Of a stretch of 64,000 nucleotides of DNA, positions 1 to 10,951 are shown one piece after another (position 1 is the stretch's first letter; each line of letters starts with the position of its first letter). Source of the DNA: Nageia nagi (lineage: Eukaryota; Pinophyta); contig JBITNC010000002.1 of NCBI GenBank assembly GCA_050084985.1, positions 19,964,001-20,028,000 of the forward strand. The letters run 5' to 3'. A program made the translations under genes and the position numbers. Below the pieces are notes generated by a model. The model was not told the origin of the DNA. It was given only the letters and a program-made list of their open reading frames with translations, and ran no database searches.

Positions 1-254
1 GCCAAGGAATCCAACTCGTCCAAAGTTGTCAACAATGCGCCAAATCTGAATAGGAGCCCATATGAGTATCAAAATCCCACCAAGGTAATGATAATGTTGT
101 TGTCGAGGAGTGGGAAACAAAAAGAATGATCCCAAAGAATCAACAAAGAAAACACCACACTGCTGCTACGCTCTGAAGCCCTCCTGTGAAGCTCTGAAAT
201 CTATCTACTGCACTCTAAAATCCTGGAATGAATAATCCATGAAATGTTGTTGTT

Positions 255-702
255 CTACCATATCCATACTAATATAAGTGAGAGGATATCCTCACACTCT
301 ACAATATGCTCCAATAAATCTGAAGAAATAGGATCCACATCATCTACACGGATAGAAGTGAGAGGAAGGAACTCACACTCTACAACATGCTCTGAAGAAA
401 TTGGGACCGCATCATCTACATTGATACAAGTGTGAGAAAGTACCCCACACTCTACAACATGCTCCAATAAATATGAAGAAACTGGATCCATATCATCTAC
501 ATTGATACAAGTAAGAGGAAGGACCTCACACTCTACAACATGCTCTTCTAAACTCAGGAACTGGCTCTACTAAATCCTCATGAAGAACCTCATCATAACT
601 AAGGAATATTTTACTAACTTTATCCAATGTATCATTAAAACATCTAATTGCCTCAGGAACTCCTTGCAAATTATCTTCAAAACGTTTCCATAGATCATGA
701 TC
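255..702 (-). pseudogene. Decayed minus-strand ORF with 27-residue repeats, gag-like position
   Basis: On the minus strand the frame runs from about 702 (peptide DHDLWKRFEDN, then an acidic helix rich in V, L, E and D). It shifts frame near 546 and continues as a repeat of 24-27 residues built on EHVVECE.LPLT.I.VDD..PISS. Three copies and a partial one are visible. The frame lies downstream of an LTR and primer binding site on the same strand (1617-1951) after a roughly 900-bp leader, so it sits where gag would be. I do not recognise the protein. The frame is broken and short, and the repeat units keep the reading frame. Confidence 0.45.
291..540. repeat. In-frame minisatellite, units of 81, 72 and 81 bp
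   Basis: The block CTCACACTCTACAACATGCT recurs at about 291, 372, 444 and 525, followed by similar sequence ending CATCATCTACA..GATA.AAGTG. All spacings are multiples of 9, so the minus-strand reading frame is kept. Confidence 0.8.
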
Positions 703-749
703 CTTTTTTGTTTTTTTTTTTTTTAAAATATCAAAAATTAAGATTGCTC

Positions 750-1560
750 GATAACTCTGAAATCAACTCAAATCTTTCTGAAATTGTTGCTATAGATAGG
801 TACCATGCATTCCCATCCATATATGAAATTTGATAAAAAAAACTAATATCATATGCAACAATTATGAAGATTTCATCTTTGCCCCTTTTCTATCAAGATC
901 TCAATCACTAATTCTATCATAAATTGGCCAAACCAACTTGAAATGCTCTGAAATTTTTAACGAATCTGTGTGATATTGATATCTAAAAACGTTCCAAATT
1001 TCAAAAGCAAATTCAAACGAATGTAAAAGATATGATCGATTTACTACTACCCCTTCTAGATCTTATAGCATTTATAAGGAGATCTCATTGTTCTTCACAC
1101 AAAATTTTCGATGTAGGTCCAAACATTCTGAAATTTAAACTGTGTACTCTTGAGATATAAATCTAAAAACCCTCTAAATTTCAATAGCAAAATCCCAAGG
1201 ACAAAAAAGATATGTTCAAATACTTATTCCCTTTTTTCACAATTCTAGATCTAGGGTTTATAAAAGGAAATACAAATCGTCTCATAAATCAATCAATACA
1301 GATTCAAACGATCTGAAATTTTTACAAAATGAAGCTCTTATCTATACCAAAATTATCCAAAAATTTCAGAAGCAAAAACCCCTTACTTCACCTTACACAA
1401 TCACTTTATTGCGAAAATTGAAATGCTTATAAAATCTACAAATGAGCTCCAAAGTACCTAAAATTTTTACTGAGCCTTGTTGACGTGAGTATCCATAAAC
1501 ACTCAAAATTTCAGAAGAAAATTTGTCCGGATGTGCAAGATATGAACGATTCAATTCGAA
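750..1560. repeat. Diverged tandem units of about 145-190 bp in an LTR-element leader
   Basis: TCTGAAATTT-like cores recur at about 755, 946, 1126, 1311 and 1456. Each of the last four is followed 30-50 bp later by a TCTAAAAAC / AAATTTCARAAGCAAA-like block, and several by AAGATATGAWCGATT. Copies are strongly diverged. The array lies between the primer binding site at 1617-1628 and the decayed ORF at 255-702, so it is probably the leader of that minus-strand element. Confidence 0.55.
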
Positions 1561-1616
1561 CCAACCCAAAACAAAAAACCCTTCAACTTCTCCAAACTCA
1601 CAAGAACCAAGACCAT

Positions 1617-1628
1617 GCTCTAATACCA
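1617..1628 (-). other. Primer binding site (initiator Met tRNA type)
   Basis: Minus strand reads TGGTATTAGAGC, one change from the common TGGTATCAGAGC. It is separated by two bases from the LTR end. Confidence 0.7.
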
Positions 1629-1630
1629 GA

Positions 1631-1951
1631 TGTTAAGAACTTGCTATTTCATAATAACCAGATTATTCAAAAGTACATATGAAACCACTCCACTATGCAA
1701 ATACCATTCAAATATGTCAAACCAATACAAATACCACTTACTGAAGTAACTGAATCGCTTGCACCACTTCGAGGGGGGCACCTCGTAGAGAACAAATTCT
1801 CTCCTCAATATGAAACTATATTCCTTTGCTTGCCTATTACAATAGGGAAGGCCTCATATAAATAGCCTTTTATAACCCTTCACCTTCCAAACCTATTACA
1901 TATGGGATAAATACTAATATAACATAAATAACATGTTATGGGGTCATAACA
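1631..1951 (-). mobile_element. LTR of an LTR retrotransposon (321 bp, minus strand)
   Basis: Read on the minus strand it starts TGTTATGACCCC and ends TTCTTAACA, with TGTTA/TAACA ends. It contains TTATAAAAGGCTATTTATA as a promoter box at 1866-1880. Two bases beyond its 3' end lies a 12-bp match to an initiator-Met primer site. Internal sequence therefore extends to the left, off the window. The sequence right of the LTR is purine-rich (AAAGAAGTGGCAA) and could be a polypurine tract of a second copy. Superfamily is not certain from the LTR alone; the style suggests Ty3/gypsy. Confidence 0.7.
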
Positions 1952-2335
1952 TTGCCACTTCTTTAAGCAAGCTTTATCCTCAAAGCTTGTACACACCATA
2001 AATCAAAACATAATAGCCTACACACATTAACATAATCCTACCACACATCCCTACAAAATAGCCTACTAATCTACTAAGGAGGGTCATTACAATACCTCAT
2101 GAAACAAAACACCATACACAAATCAACATTGTGTTCTTTCAACATATCCGCCTCCTACAGCCATAGATTAACTTTAACATATAAGCTACAAAAGAACTTT
2201 AACCACACCATGTCATAATCAAAATAGCATTAAATATAATCATAATCATCAAAGGATATTTAGTTGTTCTTGCTGCACAAAATGCACTATGTCATGGTGA
2301 ATATCATTAGGCGAGATCAATCTACAATCTAATTT
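1952..2335. other. Non-coding stretch between LTR and RNase H pseudogene
   Basis: AT-rich with no open frame. On the minus strand it follows the RNase H stop and leads to a purine-rich run directly at the LTR. It could be the 3' tail of the LINE remnant or the 3' end of another LTR element. Confidence 0.4.
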
Positions 2336-2746
2336 TTAGATTGCTTCCAAATTAGCTAATATATCAGCTACCTTATTACCCTCTTGGTATGTATGTCTAA
2401 CTTTTGATGCTTCAAAATGTTGAACACATCTCTTAATATCTCCAAAGACATTACCTAGTTGCTAGTTGATTATTTTATCTCCCTTAAGACAATTAGTAAT
2501 ATTCATTGAATTCCCTTCAACCATTAATCTTGAAACACCTATGGTTTTTGCCAAATCGAGTCCTACTTGTAGAGCTCTCCCTTCTACTTGATGGCTCATT
2601 GTTTTTCCTAAGTATTTACAAACTACTCCTCTGAGTTCTCCTTTTTGATCTCTCACTATTGCCCCTACCCTTGCCTCCCCCAAGTTAACTTTGGATGCAC
2701 CACCAAAATTCATTTTTAACCAACCTTCCAAAGTTGGTAGCCATTA
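2336..2746 (-). pseudogene. RNase H (RVT_3-type) remnant of a plant LINE or related gene
   Basis: The minus strand reads WLPTLEGWLKMNFGGAS at the N-terminus, then EGRALQVGLDLAKTIG, VEGNS and RHTYQEGNKVADILANLE. This is the plant RNase H domain found at the C-terminus of L1-type LINE polyproteins. An internal TAG at about 2466 interrupts the frame and the natural stop is at 2336-2338. Two of the four expected catalytic acids are changed: the first Asp (usually NFDGAS) is Gly, and the VEGDS Asp is Asn. The Glu in EGRAL and the last Asp in KVADIL remain. It is a dead copy. The rest of the LINE is not recognisable nearby. Confidence 0.75.
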
Positions 2747-4639
2747 GGTATTGGCCCTTAAAAAGCTTTGGTCAGATTTCTTATTTCCAATGGTTGCAAG
2801 TTCCACAAACTATTGATCCTTGCTTCTTGAACTGATTCTAGTTTTACAAACTATTGATCCATTGCCTCTTGTTGTGGACTTTGGTATTGGACCTCAACCT
2901 GAGATTGAGACTGACCATAACATTGAGACTGAGCCCGATGATGATTGCCTCCTCATATCACTACTACTAGGATTGGATTCTCTCCTACTACACCTACTAT
3001 TGGAGCACATGGCGATGGTCCTAGTGGCCAATTGACTAATAAAAGGGCTAGAGCTTTGGGCCATCCACGTTGATGCCTTAACATTGTATTTAGTTATTTA
3101 CTAGTTTTTGTACTTGGTGGCACTCGACGATATGAGATAGTACACTTATTAGTAGACATTTAACATACATTTTGTAGATGAATTTCATATATTGATGTTA
3201 TGATTTATGAATATGAAATTATGAATTATGATTCATTATCATTTTCTTTAAATTTTATGTCATGAATGTTTTGTTGGATAATATGGCCCATATTGAAATG
3301 ATTTAATATTTATCACAATTAGATAAGCATATTCTATAAAAAAAACAAAACTTTATTAATGTACCACGTATTTTTTCCCAAATTTATCGTTTCTTTCTCA
3401 CTTATTTCTGTTTTTTTCCAAATTTGTCATTTTTTGTGCCACATTTTTTTCTTGTTTTTCCTGAATTATTGATGAAGTTTTAAATTTGACCCCAAGCCAT
3501 ATTTCCAAAAAACCTTTTTTGTATACTATGCTTGATACACAGAAACTAATAACTTGTTTAAAACAAGTGCACGATTGGATGTACAGAATTCAATGTCAGC
3601 GACTCAGCATTACAACTTGGACTAATGTAATTAATGCATTTCTCATATTCAACCTGATGAAGTTGGACACAGACATTATCAAAGATGTATAAAAGTAAAG
3701 GCAGAAAAAATTGTGGAACAAAAAAAGGATTTTCAATCTGCAAATTTGACCAGTTTTCTTACATGATTTCCAAAAACATTTCAAACTGCGCAAAACATAT
3801 TTCTTCAATAAAGTAACCCAATGTTGGGATCTTTTTCCTTACTCTTACAAAGACCACTTGGGGTGATAAATGGAAAGGCATCCAACATGTGGTCGAGGCT
3901 ACATGACTAACCTCCGCTTGCAAGGACTCGTTACCCCAAGGGTTCTACATCTCAAAATTTGGTCTATAGTGGTGATAAGAATTTGGACTTGGAAAGGCCT
4001 AGTGAGGAGGAGAGACTACAACTATTACCATGTTTCCTGTGGGCACTGGAGTTGTTTTACACCAATTGAAAGGATAGACTTTTAATGATAAAAAAAAAAT
4101 AACAATAGAAAAAGCTAAAGAAAATACAAAAGTGGGGATGATGGCATATGAGGTGAATACATTCAATGACAAGTCCACCGATGGATTAGGGGTCAGATCA
4201 CTTTCTTTGTGGATTTATTATGATGTGCCTACTCTCGTGTCCAATCCTTGCCACAAATGACTAAGTCCAAGTTGAAAACAAGACAGAGTTGTTACCAAGC
4301 GCAACAATATGAGTACCATATCAAACCAAAGGGCATAGAAAGAACTTCACTAACACACATCCATCTGAATGCGAAAGGGTGAACAATGTCTATCAAGTAT
4401 CAATCACCCAACTTCTTAAGGTAATTCGTTTAACTTTCTTACAATCATACACTCAGAAGAAATGCTCACAAGTCATGTAACATCCACAGATAAACACCAA
4501 GTACAAGTACTCAAATTCACAATCCCATTAAGTGGAACAAGTCTTGATTTGACTAAGTCATGCACAACATTCACATACAAGAGTCTTAAAGTTTTTAGCA
4601 AAAATGGCAATAGTTTCCCCCTCTTGAGCCAATGATCAT
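2747..4639. other. No recognisable gene
   Basis: AT-rich sequence. A short acidic plus-strand frame at about 2850-3035 (PQPEIETDHNIETEPDDD) followed by GPSGQLTNKRARALG in another frame resembles a decayed protein C-terminus, but I cannot name it. 4080-4640 appears to continue the repeat block described at 4640-4905. Confidence 0.3.
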
Positions 4640-4905
4640 CCTCCTTCACAAATGAGCCCTTTAGGGCTATTTATAGTTTTGAAATGTTGCCCTAACCCTA
4701 ATTCAAATGAAATTCAACTAAAATTAACCTTAATTAATTGTGGTCCAATAAAATTACGCCAAATGTCCACATCAAATTTATCCAGCACTTGTGGGAGCAA
4801 ATCCTCATCCATCATCAAAAGGCAAAACTAGAATGTATAAAACTTGAGGTCTAAAATAAAGAGATTATGCAAAATAAAATAAAAAACTAATCTAAGCTGC
4901 AAGAT
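4640..4905 (-). repeat. LTR-like promoter block, copy 1 (related to 18090-18365)
   Basis: On the minus strand it shares GATGAGGATTTGCTCCCACA, AATTAGGGTTAGGGCAAC, AACTATAAATAGCCC and AGGGCTCATTT, in the same order, with the plus strand at 18090-18365. A TATA box at 4668-4677 follows the AGGGTTAGGG stretch. It sits immediately 3' of the decayed minus-strand gene. True LTR ends were not found. Confidence 0.6.
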
Positions 4906-7900
4906 GGTCTTCAAAGTGATCATCCAAGAATCCTTCCACCACCTCCACTCCAAAGGTGATTTCTTCACATGCCTTTGTCTTTGTGTCAATGAACTCTGCA
5001 ATATCACTGCTGCCCTAATCCATATAGGACTTCCATGCATGTATCTCCATCATGTGTCAAATGTGACTTCTCGTCCAATAGACATTCATAACATCCCTGC
5101 AAATCAACCCCTTCACCATGTGTTGTACCTTTGTGACTACCAAACCTACTTCTCTAATCACATCGTCTTCTTCAAGGAACTTGACATCATATCCAAACTT
5201 CTCCAATCACAAGTGCACTTTGTCCTTCATCTCCCCTACAACCTTAATCAACTCTTAGCATTGGGCATTTGCATGGCGTATCCAACCAAGATGATACTAA
5301 TACTCCCTACAAAACTATATACAATCAAGCCTATTCACCAACTCTTTTTGCAAATCTACAATGGTTGGGCATTTTTGATCTCGCTTCTCAAGCATTTGGG
5401 CCACTTTTGTTGCAATTTCATCTACCCTTTCTTCTACTCTTGCTAGTTTTCGAAGGGTTGCCATAAATCGTGTCACTAAATCTACAACTCTTGGCTCAAT
5501 TCTCCTTTGACAATAAACAATCCTTCATTCAAAAGGATTTGCTTCCTAATGTCCTTCGATGTCATCCTTGCCATCTTTATTTCCTTCATCAATTTCTTTT
5601 GGGCAGCCAATTCATTCTTCAAGCCTTTGATCTCTTTCTCCTTCTGCAACCCATCCCTTGCTATGGCATCGATGTTGGCAATGATGGCATGTTTCCTTCT
5701 AACTATCCCAATGGTTCTTGTCTCTATCACGCGAGTAACTTCCTCCAAGTTACCTTCACCTTGAGGATTGTTTTTGTCTATGTACATTGTCTTCATGTGG
5801 ACCAAATTCTCCTTCATCTTGACATATGTTTGGCTCTTGCCAACTCGGGTGGAACTCTCTCCAACTTGTTCTTCATCACCATCTTTGAACTCTTCACCCA
5901 CATCCATCTGGAAGACATTGAGGCACTCCTTCATATCAATATCCCAATCGTCATCTACTCTAGGTTGAGCCTGATGCTCATGGTGTGGAGACCTCATATG
6001 ATATGATCTCTTGACTGCTACTCGTGATGTTGGGCTTTTCTCTTTGCTCCTCAACAAGAAAGGTTCGATGATGAATGACTTTGCTTGTCTTCAAGTATCT
6101 CAACTGAATTTTGACTAACCTCATCATCTCTAGTGCATGCTTGATCTTCTTTGTCATATATGTTCATGGCCTAGGTGCCAACCTGTCCTTCAACTGAAGC
6201 ATTATATTTTGAACTCAAAGATGGTGAATACGAAGGTGGGACAACTGACCTTGGAGTTTGTCTTGATCTTCTAATAGGCTTCTCCATGGGCAATGGATCC
6301 TTAATTCTATTTCTAACACACCTCACCCTCATATCCATGGCAACTTCTTCCAATTCATCCAAAGTATAATCTTTCATTCGTTCCTTGACCTTTTCCATTG
6401 TCTTGTCTACTCGCTGCTTCACACACATGGTGGCATATTGTCCCAATTGCCCTTCCTCCTCCAAAGAGTATAGAGTAAGCTGTGAATGTTAGAATTTGTA
6501 ATGTAATATTGTGTAATATCTCTCTTTAATATAAACCCACTATGTAAATCCACTTAATGCTTAAAGTATCTCTAGATACCTTAAAGTATTAAGGGAATAA
6601 ATATAGAAAAAGCTTTAACCTTACCCTTGGGTAAAAGGGAGGTTAAAGAGTGGGTTTCATCTTGTAAATATACAACTTGAAAGCAAAGCTATACTATAGG
6701 TTTATAGTTAGGAGAGGTAAGAAAAGATCTTGTAAGAGAAGTCCTTGAGGATAAGAAGATCTTGGTTAGTGGATGTACTCCCAAGGAAGGAGGAACCACT
6801 ACATCTTGTGTTCATTGTGAGATTGGCTTGTGTTATTATGCTATTATGTTGATGTTGTAAGTGCCTTCTTGAGATCTTGGTAGATTAGGAATTAATTCAA
6901 AAAGGGTTAATTTCATCAGTGAAGTGGACTCACCTCGCACCCTAGCCTTAACAGTTGAAAGGGATTTGTCAATCTTTTCTTCAATCACCCTTTGCTTCAC
7001 CTTAGCTTGTTCATACAATTGGGCACATATCCTTTTGATTTCAGCCTCACTACTCACATTTCTAAATGTCTCTTCATCCCCTATTGGCTTATGATTATAT
7101 CCCCTCTTCCTTTCTTTTATGTAGAGGGCGTGTATTATGATTGGGGTCATAATGTTGGGCCTTATCCATTTTCCCAAAACAATACCGCTCAAGCTCTTCC
7201 TTCATAGTCTCCACATCTATCCATAGGCAACATTGATACCCACCCACTATGACTGGCAAATTTGTAGTAGCAAATTTTTTATGCCAAACATGTTCATGCA
7301 AGAATGTTAACTGCCTCATCATCTCCATCAAGATCAACCTATTACTAACATACTAAGGCAATTAATATGGCTCTATGGAGAACCCATATATCCTAATATA
7401 AGAAATGATTGGATCTTATAGGAAGAAGTTGCCATATCTCTTGAGAGAATCTTTTGCAGATTTCGAGATTCTTGGCATTGATACTTCACCCTTCAACTCT
7501 TTGTATAACTCATATTCCCAACCATCATTCCTCATGAAGAAGTTGTTCCACCTCCTTTCAATTTTCCCTTTGGGGTAGCATTGCCACACTAGATGACCAC
7601 CTTCTCTCAACGTGTCTTCATCAACAAAGGTTGTAGGCCTATACTTGCCATCAAGTAGCAAGTACACCAAATAAGAATTCATGTAGAACCTCTTGGTGGT
7701 GTTGATGGAGGATAGTTGATTGGCAATAGTGTCGCTGATGATCTTGCTCCATTTGATCTTCTTCCCTTTGCTAATCATGATGATGAACCCAAAGAAGTCC
7801 TTCTGAAACTAAGTGTCATCTTCCTTCCCTAATACTCAAGACAACATGTTGACAATCTTGTTGACCGTGGGGATGATGTTGGTTCGTTTGGCATTGACCA

Positions 7901-8420
7901 ATGGGTTAAGCTTCAATTCCCTATGCTTAGCAAACATCCAATCCTTAATCATGGAAGTTGATATATTAGTCGCTTGGTAGAGGGCTAAGGACTCTTCCTC
8001 AATATACTCAAAATTACTCTCTTTTGTCCATTGGAAAGCCTTCTTCACCCCTTCTAGACTGAAGTCCATGATGACTTCATCCTTCATGTCACGAAGCACT
8101 CTCTCCTCTATTTTACAATGTTGGCTAAGTTCAACGCATAGCTCTAGGAATGGCACCACAAAAGAGATGGTGGTTCCTGTGAACAATCCTGAGAAGAACT
8201 AAATGTCATGCTTCAAGACCACTGGATCCATCCTAGAGACCTTCTCGAATATTTGCACACGACTAATATGTTGCTAGTTTGTGTCTCCAATGGTGGCAAA
8301 ACAATTCTTGGAGAACCTAGCCCCTTTTCATAAGGATTCTCTCCTCTCATCCATCTTGATGGGGCTACCTCTCATCAACCAATCCAACTCCCTAGTAGTG
8401 TCACCCTTGGGGGTCCTCAT
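4892..8420 (-). pseudogene. Large decayed minus-strand gene of an unrecognised, probably repetitive family
   Basis: From an ATG at 8420-8418 (MRTPKGDTTRELDW) to a stop at 4892-4894, about 1030 codons can be followed after removing the solo LTR at 6487-6918. There are many stops and at least one frameshift (near 5490). Recognisable stretches include FFSGLFTGTTISFVVPFLEL, MISKGKKIKWSKIISDTIA, FYMNSYLVYLLLDGKYRP and LILMEMMRQLTFLHEHVWHK. Later come a charged linker with RRSRQTPRS and a coiled coil (KEKEIKGLKNELAAQKKL). The shape, a globular N-half then Pro/charged then coiled coil, recalls gag-like or plant-mobile-domain-like transposon proteins, but I cannot assign a family. Most stops are explained by C-to-T changes at CGA, CAG and CAA codons. 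A TATA box lies 163 bp upstream of the ATG. Confidence 0.55.
6487..6918 (+). mobile_element. Copia solo LTR (432 bp) with 5-bp target duplication
   Basis: Starts TGTTAGAATTTGTAATG and ends AATTTCATCA. It is closely related to the 5' LTR of Copia-3 at 57324. GTGAA is found directly before (6482-6486) and directly after (6919-6923). No internal sequence is present, so the element was lost by LTR-LTR recombination. It interrupts the decayed minus-strand gene. Confidence 0.92.
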
Positions 8421-8582
8421 CTTGATCACTTCAAGCAAATTCGAGAACTGAAGACAACTCCCCACACAACACCAAAACTCACAAGCTTTGCAAATGAAAC
8501 CCTATCTCACTGTCTTCTTCTCAAGGTGCACACTTGTGGAAGAGCAGACAAATTTGTGATTTGAAAATAGGCTCCTACTCTT

Positions 8583-8591
8583 CCTTTTATA
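8583..8591 (-). promoter_or_regulatory. TATA box of the decayed minus-strand gene
   Basis: Minus strand TATAAAAGG, 163 bp before the ATG at 8420. It is followed by a leader free of ATG codons apart from the proposed start region. Confidence 0.4.
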
Positions 8592-8759
8592 GCAAAATTA
8601 GGGCAAATTTCACTCTAAGTCAGCTATGATTGGCTAAAAAAAGTGACTTTGAATTTCCCCACAAGCTTGGCCGACCTAGGAAAGTGTGTCGTTCAAAAAA
8701 TTCAAAATTTAGCCTTTTCTGCCCATGCATTCGAACTGGGTGGCCTCTCCCTCTGAGCA

Positions 8760-9640
8760 CACCCCAAAAAAGTCATATTTTTCACTTCTAAAATGATGCG
8801 TTTGACCTAAGAGGCCCCCTAAGTTGGGTGCATCTCCAAAAAGGTCATAATTTTGTCTTTTAAAATAATGCACCTTCATCTTTGCACGATTTCAAGCTGA
8901 TCTTGACATCTCCCAAGCCAACACTTAGTCAATTTTCACCTCAAATCCTTAGTCAATTTTCACCTCAAATCCTTAGTCAATTTTCACCTCAAATCCCTCT
9001 GGAGGCCACCTCAAGTTGGGCACATGCCTCAAAAAGTCATTATCTTGTCTTTTTTCTTCATGCGCTTGGACTAGGTTGCTTCCCTCCTTGAGTGCACCTC
9101 TAGAGAAGTCATAAAGTTGTCTCTTTCTTCATGTGCTTGGACTAGTTTTCTTCCCTCCTTGAGCGCACCTTTAGAGAAGTCATAACCTTTTCACCATGCA
9201 TTTGCCTTCTTATGTGTTTTTAAGTCAATTTTGATGTTTTCGGGTTCATGCCTTAGCCAAATTTTCATCTTGAAGTCACCTGAAGTGTTTTCCAAGCCAA
9301 GCGCATGCTCCTAATATTTTTGTCTTTTTTTACATGTGCTTGCTCCTTGGGCATTCCTCGTCTGGATGCATGTCAGAAAGACATAATCATGACTTTTCTT
9401 GTCATGCGCTCAACCACTTAGCCACTTTTTGTTTGAAAATCCATCTCGTAGGTTGTGATTTTGCATTTTTGATAACCTTCACTCCAAACTAAGACTCTTC
9501 CTCACCAGGTGCGTGCCCAAAAAAGTCATAAACTTGTCATTTTTCACCATGCGCTCAGCCTTCTCGCAGACTTCTCCTTAGGTGCACCTTCCAAAAAGTC
9601 ATAAATCATGCACCCCACTCCTTAGCCAATTTTTGGGTTC
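8760..9640. repeat. Degenerate array of about 70-85-bp units
   Basis: Motifs GTGCACCTCYARARAAGTCATAA and TTTCTTCATGYGCTTGGACT recur at least eight times with strong divergence. The best pair is at about 9020-9180. Upstream of the decayed gene on its strand. Confidence 0.6.
8925..8996. repeat. 24-bp unit repeated three times without change
   Basis: TTAGTCAATTTTCACCTCAA plus ATCC, three copies head to tail. The plus-strand peptide is SQFSPQIL repeated, probably by chance. Confidence 0.9.
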
Positions 9641-10908
9641 CTAGACTTGAGCCCTCCATATCACTTGGCTAGACTTTCCTATTTTCCAGACTTAGTCAAT
9701 TTTTGACACCTTCACATTTGGGCTCATTGTGACCATGACTGGAAGGAATATGCAACACTTAGTTCCTAGCAATGTATCGAGTGATTGTGACAAGATGGAT
9801 GAGACTCTAGTTTCAATGGTCATGATTTGGCAAAATTCTTAGGTCCTCAAAATTGCAGATTCATCTTTTTTACGAGCCTAGATGTTTTATAAATTATAAT
9901 CCTTAACAAGTTTTTTGTGAGTTTTGCGAGCATAACTCCTTGGCTTTGCATGTCTTTATTAGTCCAAAGGGAGAAGAAACAAACCAAGAGACAAAATATT
10001 AGCAAAACTTCATATTCCACACAAAAATATTCAGTTATTGTTTATATGGTTATTTTGGTTAATGATGTATATCATTGAGAATGTTTGGTTAAGGATTTTA
10101 TGATAATTTTTACTTTTGTGAAATTTGCTAAGCTTGTCAAGTCTTTGCCAAGCATTTTGGTCGGTCCATGTCAAAAATAGATCTAAAGAGCCTGAGCCGA
10201 ACAAGTCTCTGCAGTATGTTATACAGAGTAGAATGAAATACATTTGTTCAAATGATAACATCCAAGAACTCATAAGCTCCACTAAAAATCCAAAAGTACC
10301 ATCATCAAACACCTTTAAATGGTACAAACTTTCGAATCAAAATTTCCTTTACTTGCTACCACAAGTTATAAGTTTCCAGTCATAATTTCAGCTTTATATT
10401 TGGTATCACGCTCCCTATATTTGCTCTTTGTTTGATTATAATATCAACCTTCCTATATTTGTTGCATAAAAATTAATTTAATAACATCTCACTTTTACTT
10501 CACATTCCAGAGACAACATGTTTTCTTGAGCAGCTTTTTTATTAAAATTTAGGTTTATACAATTAATCAAACACATATAGGTGGTCAAAAACATTTTAAA
10601 AACTTGAATGCAATACAGCCATTTTTTCCATAAAACATATTATCCCTTTGGCACTGACATAATCACCCACACCATGCATGTTAACTTTTTATTTCCCTTA
10701 CAGTATCTAGACCATTATCTACTAGCATGCGTGTTGTGCAGGAGATGATATGTTCTCGTTGTTCTCATGAGTCATGAGTACTTTAAAAACAAATATGAAA
10801 CTTGCAAACAAAAAATTTGAATATAGGAAATGCTATGAATGGAAAAAATGAATATGCCAAAAAGGGATTAAACTTGAAGCTAAAATATTACCACATATAA
10901 AGCCTTAC
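9641..10908. other. Probable intron 5 sequence, no gene seen
   Basis: AT-rich with scattered short frames on both strands and no recognisable domain. I looked here for the next HAL2-like exon (expected GDEALYVVG-like) and did not find it. Confidence 0.4.
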
Positions 10909-10951
10909 CACCTCTTACAAAGCCTCGAGTACCATCAATGGGATCAAGCAC
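10909..10951 (-). CDS. HAL2-like gene, exon 5 (DPIDGT motif)
   Basis: 43 bp, 14 codons plus one base, encoding VLDPIDGTRGFVRG. DPIDGT is the signature metal-binding motif of the inositol-monophosphatase/PAP-phosphatase superfamily. The acceptor is GAGCAG|GTG and the donor GGTG|GTAAGG. It continues the frame of exon 4 (YW-VLDPIDGT) across a 14-kb intron. I found no later exon between 1 and 10908. Confidence 0.88.

Noticed and set aside
4904-6006. Long plus-strand open frames (about 180 codons each)
   Set aside because: They are the complement of the decayed minus-strand gene, whose peptides, coiled coil and frame continuity are far more protein-like.
1-10908. Next HAL2-like exon (GDEALYVVG-like)
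   Set aside because: No minus-strand match was found by reading this stretch; it is probably outside the window.
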